DNA from: Limnoglobus sp.
GTDB taxonomy: Bacteria; Planctomycetota; Planctomycetia; Gemmatales; Gemmataceae
Length of the DNA stretch: 5,727 bases
Assembly (NCBI GenBank): GCA_025353985.1
Contig: JANXNT010001352.1
Coordinates: forward strand, 1 to 5,727
Direction of reading: 5' to 3'
The position numbers and the translations under genes are program-made. The notes below the pieces were generated by a model. It did no database searches. It was not told the DNA's origin and saw only the letters and a program-made list of their open reading frames with translations. This document shows positions 1 to 4,619 of this stretch, piece by piece (the stretch's first letter is position 1; each line of letters opens with the position of its first letter).

Positions 1-570
1 CAAGACCGCGGGTGCGAAACCGAGCGTCGTGGCGAGTCCCGCATCGAACGTGGAGAGCTTCAGTTCCTTGTAAAACGCGATCGTAAACGCGAGCATCCCG
101 ACAAAGCAGATGCTGAGCACAACGAACGAACGCGGGCCGCAGTCGATGCCGCGAATCGTGAAGCGATCGAGGAACGCGAGTTCCACCGAGCCAAGCAACA
201 CGCGGTCAGCGTCGAGGTGCGTGTTGCGTAAATAGAGCGTCGAGAGGATGACGCCGACGCTGAATAACGCGGGGAATACGAGCGAAATTGCGGCATCTTC
301 CTTGAGGCGTTTCGTTCGCTGCAACATCTCGACGAGCGCCACGGTGAGCACGCCGGACGCGGTCGCCCCGACGTAGAGCCATGCGGAAGTGGCGTCGTTC
401 GCCAGCAGATACGCGAGCACAATTCCCAACAGCAACACGTGGCTCATCGCGTCGGCGATCAGTACCATTTTGCGAAGGACGAGGAAGACGCCCGGCACAG
501 CGCAGGCGGCCCCGACGGCGACCATGACGGCGGTCGTTTCGTGGGCCGGTGTCACCCAAGCGGGTATCAC
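1..570 (-). CDS. ABC-3 family metal transporter permease, second subunit (3' end cut by window edge)
   Basis: This is an integral membrane permease of a Mn/Zn/Fe-type ABC importer (ABC-3 family, as in ZnuB, MntB and TroC/TroD). I translated it by hand from the minus strand: 190 residues are open to the window edge, about two thirds of a usual 280-300 residue permease. The first hydrophobic helix is near residues 14-31. It is followed by the family signature around 31-50, VLRKMVLIADAMSHVLLLGI, which corresponds to the usual R(R/K)M-L-GDA-SHA-LPG-. Here the A and P of SHA-LPG are V and L. Further hydrophobic segments lie near 49-58, 60-75, 91-105 and 150-167. LLGSVE (residues 126-131) followed by FTIRGIDCGPRS matches the loop seen in TroC/MntC-like permeases. 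The start is taken as GTG, giving a GTGA overlap with the stop of permease 1 and an AAAGG about 10 bases upstream. An ATG 15 codons in (523-525) would cut into the first helix. Some members of this subfamily carry a C-terminal DtxR-like domain; whether this one does lies outside the window. Confidence 0.92.
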   Translation of the reverse strand, partial: MIPAWVTPAHETTAVMVAVGAACAVPGVFLVLRKMVLIADAMSHVLLLGIVLAYLLANDATSAWLYVGATASGVLTVALVEMLQRTKRLKEDAAISLVFPALFSVGVILSTLYLRNTHLDADRVLLGSVELAFLDRFTIRGIDCGPRSFVVLSICFVGMLAFTIAFYKELKLSTFDAGLATTLGFAPAVL

Positions 571-1463
571 GTGGGGAGCACCTTTCGACGAAAGATTTGC
601 GAAAACAGCCCGTTTCGCGGTGAAAACAGAATCGACGCCACGACGATGCTCGTCACGCAAAGTACGATGGTCGGCCCCGTCGAGACACTTCGCGTTTCGT
701 CGCTGAGTGCGGTGCTGAGCAGCGTGCCGGCCATGCCTGAGATTGCGCCGATGCCTGCCGCGAGCAGGCTGAGCGGCCCGAGGCGGTTCGTCCACTGGCG
801 TGCCGCCACGGCCGGCGCAACGAGTAGCGCGCTCATCAGAACGACGCCGACGGCTTGCAACCCGACCACGACCGCACCAACCACGAGCGCCGCCAACACG
901 CCATCGATGAACCGCGTCGGGATGCCCTGAACCGCCGCATACGCGGGGTCGAAGCTCACGAGTTTCACTTGCTTCCAAAGTAGCATTAACGTGATGACGG
1001 CAATCAGGCCGAAGCCCGCGATCGCGTGGAGATCGTCCATCCGCATCGTTGCCGCTTGGCCGAAGAGGTAGCGTTCGAGACCGTGATTTGCCGCGCCAGG
1101 CACGTACTGTTGGATCGCACGCATCGTCGCCAGACCGATGCCGAAGAACACCGCGAGCACCCCACCGAGGACAGCATCGAACGGCAACACGCTCCGGCGT
1201 GACAGCCCGTTGACAGTCATGAGCGCGAACCAGCCCGCAATCGCGCCGCCGATTTGCAAACCGATCGGCGAACGCGAACCCAAACAGAACGCAATCGCCA
1301 CGCCGGGCAATGCCGCATGAGACACCGCATCGCCTTCAAGACTCCGTCGGCGAATCACGGCGAACGTGCCGACGAAGCCGCCGACCGCGCCAATGAGTGC
1401 CGTCCCCGCCGTCACGGTTTGCACCGTCGGATCGTCGAGCGATAGCGATTGCAACAGGTTCAT
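567..1463 (-). CDS. ABC-3 family metal transporter permease, first subunit
   Basis: This complete 298-residue permease belongs to the ABC-3 family (ZnuB/MntB/TroC type), which forms the membrane channel of divalent-metal importers. About eight hydrophobic segments are visible, near residues 15-37, 51-62, 69-85, 96-113, 147-164, 186-205, 206-222, 231-252 and 264-281 (the first two after the signature may be one). The family signature GDAVSHAALPGV is at 44-55. VGVVLMSALLVAPAVAARQW at 205-224 matches the conserved helix and coupling region. The C-terminal block STGPTIVLCVTSIVVASILF followed by SPRNGL (261-286) is the usual PSGPTIVL...APRRGL end of the family. The ATG start overlaps the stop of the upstream cation diffusion facilitator gene as ATGA, with only a weak GGGG eight bases upstream, so translational coupling is likely. 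It overlaps the next permease by GTGA. Two different permeases in tandem suggest a heterodimeric channel as in Tro/Mnt systems. Metal specificity cannot be read from the sequence. No ATPase or binding-protein gene is adjacent within the window. Confidence 0.95.
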   Translation of the reverse strand: MNLLQSLSLDDPTVQTVTAGTALIGAVGGFVGTFAVIRRRSLEGDAVSHAALPGVAIAFCLGSRSPIGLQIGGAIAGWFALMTVNGLSRRSVLPFDAVLGGVLAVFFGIGLATMRAIQQYVPGAANHGLERYLFGQAATMRMDDLHAIAGFGLIAVITLMLLWKQVKLVSFDPAYAAVQGIPTRFIDGVLAALVVGAVVVGLQAVGVVLMSALLVAPAVAARQWTNRLGPLSLLAAGIGAISGMAGTLLSTALSDETRSVSTGPTIVLCVTSIVVASILFSPRNGLFSQIFRRKVLPT

Positions 1464-2392
1464 TTCGGCGACCCCATCGGTAGCGGGTCGTCGAGCGGAA
1501 CGAGTTCGACATCTTCCCAGGAAGTCCGGTCGTCGATCGGTTCGATGTGAATCGTCACGGTCATCAACGGGAACTGCGTGCGAATGTCCGCTTCAATTTT
1601 ATGCGCCACCGCGTGCGCATCGCGAACCGGCATCGCACCAGATACGAGCAAGTGAAACTCTGCGAACGTGCGCCGTCCGGCACGGCGGGTTCGCAGTGCG
1701 TGATAGTCGGCATTCGCGGGCAACGCCGATTGAATGCGGTCGCGCAACGCCTTCATTTCCGCATCTTCGAGCGCATGATCCATGAGGCCGTGAACCGAAC
1801 GGCGGATGAGGCGGAAGCCAGTCCAGCCGATGAGCACGCCGACCGCCATCGCGAGTAACGCATCGATTTCGTGTATCTTCGTGATCGCCGCAATGCTCAG
1901 CCCGATGACGACGGCGACCGTTGTGTAAACGTCGGCCATGAGATGTTCGCCATCGGATTCGAGCACGATGGAATGCGCTCGCCGGCCAACCGAAATGAGC
2001 AACCGCCCCACCGCGAAGTTGACCCCCGCAGCAGCCAGCGCGATGACGACGCCGAGTTCGACCGCACTCAGTTCCTTCGGATGAAATAGCCGTTCGACGG
2101 CAAACGCAATTGCGGCAACACCGGCGAGCAGAATCAGCAAGCCTTCCATACCACTGGCGAAAAACTCGATCTTCTCGTGGCCGTAAGCGTGGTTGTCGTC
2201 GGCGGGGCGGGCAGCATACCAAAGGGAGAAGTAGGCGGTGAATGCGGCAACGAGATTGACGACCGATTCGAGCGCATCGGACAGCAACCCCGCCGAGCCG
2301 GTGAGCGCGTACGCGGTCGATTTCATGCCGATGGTACACACTGCCGCAACGATCGAAAACAATGCGTATTTGCTCAATCGACCCGCAGCCAT
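1460..2392 (-). CDS. cation diffusion facilitator (CDF) family metal transporter
   Basis: This 310-residue inner-membrane transporter belongs to the CDF family, whose known members export Zn, Fe, Co, Cd or Mn by proton antiport. Six membrane segments are visible near residues 10-28, 35-59, 84-100, 111-130, 154-171 and 176-193. The cytoplasmic C-terminal domain is at about 205-290. The conserved linker ARPADDNHAYGHEKIEFFAS (61-80) holds the YGHEK motif typical of the family. In TM5 the metal-site pair H150-xxx-D154 is intact. In TM2 the positions that are H/D-xxx-D in the zinc and iron subfamilies read E42-xxx-N46 (SDALESVVN). I recall this variant from a bacterial CDF branch of unknown specificity. 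The C-terminal domain ends with HIEP (282-285), usual for the family, followed by an acidic tail. The ATG start gives a normal short N-terminus before TM1, with a weak AGG seven bases upstream. It is the first gene of a coupled operon with two metal ABC permeases, which points to a metal-homeostasis role. Confidence 0.95.
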   Translation of the reverse strand: MAAGRLSKYALFSIVAAVCTIGMKSTAYALTGSAGLLSDALESVVNLVAAFTAYFSLWYAARPADDNHAYGHEKIEFFASGMEGLLILLAGVAAIAFAVERLFHPKELSAVELGVVIALAAAGVNFAVGRLLISVGRRAHSIVLESDGEHLMADVYTTVAVVIGLSIAAITKIHEIDALLAMAVGVLIGWTGFRLIRRSVHGLMDHALEDAEMKALRDRIQSALPANADYHALRTRRAGRRTFAEFHLLVSGAMPVRDAHAVAHKIEADIRTQFPLMTVTIHIEPIDDRTSWEDVELVPLDDPLPMGSPK

Positions 2393-2419
2393 AACACCGC
2401 CTACAAACGAGAACCGTAC

Positions 2420-2525
2420 ATCGTGCCAGCCCGCTGCGCCAGCAAGGGAAACCCACAGGAAACACCACGCAGTCTCTCGATGATTTGAAAACCAAACCCT
2501 TGCTTGCGCAGCGGGCTGGCACGAT
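2420..2525. repeat. REPIN-like element: two long inverted arms around a 48-base centre
   Basis: The left arm 2422-2448 is the reverse complement of the right arm 2497-2523 with one mismatch in 27 bases (C2440 opposite T2505). Pairing extends two more bases outward (2420-2421 with 2524-2525). The centre at 2449-2496 does not pair well. Each arm contains a small palindrome of its own, CAGC-CC-GCTG at 2427-2436 and CAGC-GG-GCTG at 2509-2518, as REP sequences do. Two REPs facing each other with a total near 100 bases is the organisation called REPIN, which is mobilised by RAYT (Y1) transposases. The element fills nearly all of the gap between the TPR-like gene and the CDF gene, 23 bases after one stop and 27 bases before the next start. 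In RNA it would form a very stable stem in either direction and could limit read-through or protect the upstream mRNA. No T-run follows it, so it is not a classical terminator. Copies elsewhere in the genome are inferred, not seen. Confidence 0.75.
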
Positions 2526-2548
2526 TGGAATCATTCTACTCGCCCAGG

Positions 2549-3283
2549 TTACTTGCGATTGCCGGTCAACTCGGCGAGGCGCTTCTCGGATTCCTTGATT
2601 CGCTCTGGTTCGGTGTCGTGGGCGAGCACGTCGCGGTAGAGTTCGATGGCTTTCGATCGCTCGTTTAATTGCTTGTCGTACAGGCGCGCGGCACGGAGGC
2701 GGGCATCGGTGCGGGTGCCTTTACGCCACTGGTAGGCACGCTCGAAGTAGGCGGCGGCCCGATCGTATTGCTTGTAAGCTTTGCTCTCGTAGAGGTCGCC
2801 GAGTTCGTAGGCGACGTCGGCGATTTTGTCGCTCGTCGGGTGCTTTTGCAAAATCTCTTGCAGTACGATTTCGGAGCGGCGTTGGTTGAGCGTGTACTCG
2901 GTACCGTAGCCTTTACCTTTGTAACTCGACGCGAGCACGAACAGGTCGTTCGCTTCCTTGATGTTCGCCTTCGCTTCGAGCGTAATCGGTGGGACATCGG
3001 AGATGTCTAGGCGATACGACGGCTTGTTGCCGAGGTGGTACGCCTTCAATTCCTCTTGCACCCACTTGGCGCGTTCCTTGTCGCCGGTCTTCATGTAATA
3101 TTCGTTCAAGGCAATCATCGACGCCTGATACTCCTTGCGGACCGCGATGACTTTCTCGACGAGTTCCGCATCGCCGCCACTGCCTTTCGTCGGCACCGCC
3201 GGTTTCGGCGCATCGGCACATACGGCAATGCCGATGCCGAGAATCGCCGTCGAACAGATCGCAAGGATCGTACGCACTGTCAT
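2549..3283 (-). CDS. exported TPR-like helical protein of unknown function
   Basis: This 244-residue protein has an N-terminal signal peptide: R4, a hydrophobic stretch at about 5-21, then VCA-DAP with probable signal peptidase I cleavage after A23 (or after A25). C22 is not in a good lipobox (IAVC), so a lipoprotein is less likely. A Pro/Gly-rich linker (26-38) follows. A charged helical region (39-83) contains EYQASMIALNEYYMKTGDKE. The C-terminal half (about 108-240) is all-helical with TPR-like spacing: ANDLF, IVLQEILQKHPTSDKIADVA, YELGDLY, AAAYFERAYQW, ARLYDK and KAIELYRDVL resemble successive TPR helices, with the lone-repeat signature E-L-Y-R-x-x-L near 214-220. Such proteins usually act as protein-protein scaffolds in the periplasm. 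I recognise the pattern as planctomycete-like but cannot name a function. The start is supported by AGGAG nine bases upstream. The gene is separated from its upstream neighbour by a terminator and from its downstream neighbour by a REPIN-like repeat, so it is probably its own transcription unit. Confidence 0.82.
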   Translation of the reverse strand: MTVRTILAICSTAILGIGIAVCADAPKPAVPTKGSGGDAELVEKVIAVRKEYQASMIALNEYYMKTGDKERAKWVQEELKAYHLGNKPSYRLDISDVPPITLEAKANIKEANDLFVLASSYKGKGYGTEYTLNQRRSEIVLQEILQKHPTSDKIADVAYELGDLYESKAYKQYDRAAAYFERAYQWRKGTRTDARLRAARLYDKQLNERSKAIELYRDVLAHDTEPERIKESEKRLAELTGNRK

Positions 3284-3292
3284 GATTTTGAT

Positions 3293-3297
3293 CTCCT
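3293..3297 (-). promoter_or_regulatory. ribosome binding site of the TPR-like gene
   Basis: On the minus strand AGGAG lies nine bases before the ATG at 3281-3283. It is the best Shine-Dalgarno match in the window and fixes the start of the signal peptide. It begins only a few bases after the T-rich tail of the terminator at 3301-3334. Confidence 0.75.
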
Positions 3298-3300
3298 GGT

Positions 3301-3334
3301 TAAACGAAAGAACCCACGGGTCTGCCGTGGGTTC
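3301..3334 (-). terminator. Rho-independent terminator after the PIN/TRAM gene
   Basis: A perfect 10-bp stem, GAACCCACGG paired with CCGTGGGTTC (3325-3334 with 3310-3319), encloses a five-base loop (3320-3324). Read on the minus strand it starts 25 bases after the PIN/TRAM stop codon and is followed by TTTCGTTTA (3301-3309), a T-rich but interrupted tail. On the plus strand no T-run follows, so the signal is one-directional. It lies directly upstream of the ribosome binding site of the TPR-like gene. It could therefore also act as a leader hairpin or leaky attenuator. It could alternatively be a copy of a dispersed palindrome. Confidence 0.72.
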
Positions 3335-3359
3335 CTCCCATCTTGCACGAATGATTCGA

Positions 3360-4565
3360 TCACGTTTTCGGCGGGTCGCTCGGGCTTTTCGCTGCGGTGG
3401 ATGGACTGACTACCGAACCTGGCAGCACGGTCGACTGCGTACTCGTCACGGGCACGTGCGATCCGCTCGACATCGGGCCGACGGGTGAAAATGTCCCCGA
3501 TGGTCGCGATTCGATGCGACCGAAGATCATCCGCCCCGCCGGGGTTTGCAGCACGCTCGTGACCACCAACGAGACGTCTTGCCCAACGCTATTACGGCCC
3601 TGTTCGATGACGACCATCGTGCCATCGTCCATGTAGCCAACGCCCTGCCCCGGTTGATCGCCGACTTTCGCGACCCGCACTTGCAGGAACTCGCCGGGGA
3701 GTGCTACCGTTTTCAGGCTGTTCGCGACTTCGTTCAGGTTAATCACGTCGACGTTCTGAAGCTGCGCGATCTTGTTCAAGTTAAAGTCGTTCGTGACGAC
3801 GCGGCCACCGATCGCTTTCGTAAACAGCACCAGCCGTTCGTCGACGCGAATCTTCTCTGCGGTTTTCGCTTCGCCGATGTTGCCGTCGTGAATCTCTAAC
3901 TCGATCTTCGAGTTATTTTGCAACCGTTTCAGGATGTCCAACCCGCGACGCCCGCGGTTGCGCTTCATCTTGTCCGAACTGTCGGCGATCGCTTGGAGTT
4001 CGTTCAGGACGAATCGCGGGACGATCAGCTTCGAGTCGACAATACGAGTATCGCACACGTCCGCGATTCGGCCATCGATGATGACGCTAGTATCGAGAAC
4101 AAGTGGCCGGTTCCCCTTCACCTGCTTGGAAAACTCGACATAAGGGATAATAAACCGAAACTCATCCTTGGTCTGAAGCAACGTTGAAATCGCTACATAG
4201 CAACAAATCACGGTAATCAGCACGCGGCCGATACTGACGAGCCGATGTTGGAGCGTTTCCGAAAGGGCACGGGCCACCGACGTGATAATCGGCTCAACCG
4301 CCAACGAGAACAGCCAGCCAACGAGTAACCCAAGCAATAATCCGAAGTAAATCGCGATGATTGTTGTGATGTCTTTATTCTTTTCTTTCATGTCGGTGAA
4401 CAGCACCAACCCGCCCAGGCCGAGTACGACGAGCGCGGCAACCAAACCCGCAAACAGACCGCCGCCCGATTCGGCAGCGATTTCGCTGTTAAAGAACACA
4501 AACGAATACAACGCCACACCCAGAACCGAAGCGGCAAAGCAGCCACGCAGCAACCACAATAACAT
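3360..4565 (-). CDS. membrane-anchored PIN/TRAM domain protein (YacL-like)
   Basis: This 401-residue protein has the architecture of Bacillus YacL: four N-terminal membrane segments (about 4-26, 36-57, 69-90 and 112-132), a PIN nuclease domain (about 153-280) and a C-terminal TRAM domain (about 282-354). The PIN domain starts with PLVLDTSVIIDGRIADVCDT (154-173), nearly diagnostic of this family. Candidate metal-binding acids are D158, D164, E189 (in FVLNEL), D210 (in RRGLD) and D260 (in VVTND). TRAM domains bind RNA, and PIN domains are usually Mg-dependent ribonucleases, so a membrane-tethered RNase is the likely role. The true substrate of this family is not established as far as I know. 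After TRAM comes a Ser/Pro/Thr-rich tail of about 47 residues (355-401) that looks disordered and is longer than I expect for the family. The ATG start has GAGG five bases upstream (4571-4574). The gene lies 54 bases after the dGTPase-like gene with no terminator between, so co-transcription is likely. A hairpin terminator follows its stop. Confidence 0.94.
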   Translation of the reverse strand: MLLWLLRGCFAASVLGVALYSFVFFNSEIAAESGGGLFAGLVAALVVLGLGGLVLFTDMKEKNKDITTIIAIYFGLLLGLLVGWLFSLAVEPIITSVARALSETLQHRLVSIGRVLITVICCYVAISTLLQTKDEFRFIIPYVEFSKQVKGNRPLVLDTSVIIDGRIADVCDTRIVDSKLIVPRFVLNELQAIADSSDKMKRNRGRRGLDILKRLQNNSKIELEIHDGNIGEAKTAEKIRVDERLVLFTKAIGGRVVTNDFNLNKIAQLQNVDVINLNEVANSLKTVALPGEFLQVRVAKVGDQPGQGVGYMDDGTMVVIEQGRNSVGQDVSLVVTSVLQTPAGRMIFGRIESRPSGTFSPVGPMSSGSHVPVTSTQSTVLPGSVVSPSTAAKSPSDPPKT

Positions 4566-4570
4566 GGGAA

Positions 4571-4574
4571 CCTC
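4571..4574 (-). promoter_or_regulatory. ribosome binding site of the PIN/TRAM gene
   Basis: On the minus strand GAGG lies five bases before the ATG at 4563-4565. It is short and close to the start but supports this ATG, which places a hydrophobic helix right at the N-terminus as in other YacL-type proteins. The 54-base gap to the preceding stop shows no clear hairpin or promoter. Confidence 0.5.
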
Positions 4575-4619
4575 ATCCAGAAATGCCCAGGGCGGCGGGC
4601 GACACGGTCTATTCAGCCA

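Noticed and set aside
439..930. A 163-codon plus-strand open frame opposite the two permeases.
   Set aside because: It is low-complexity (Thr/Ala/Pro-rich), has no plausible domain and spans the junction of two genuine minus-strand genes.
2420..2525. The inverted repeat as a classical Rho-independent terminator for the TPR-like gene.
   Set aside because: The loop is 48 bases long and no T-run follows the stem on either strand. It may still affect read-through or mRNA decay.
1599..2534. A 311-codon open frame on the minus strand, overlapping the CDF gene in another frame and crossing the inverted repeat.
   Set aside because: The product is rich in Arg, Cys and His with no domain, as expected from an out-of-frame reading of GC-rich coding sequence. 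The CDF frame has full family motifs. Its VPARCASKG start comes from the repeat arm.
3215..3283. Lipoprotein signal in the TPR-like protein (IAVC, Cys at residue 22).
   Set aside because: Val directly before the Cys and no L-A/S-G/A-C pattern make a lipobox unlikely; signal peptidase I cleavage at VCA or ADA fits better.
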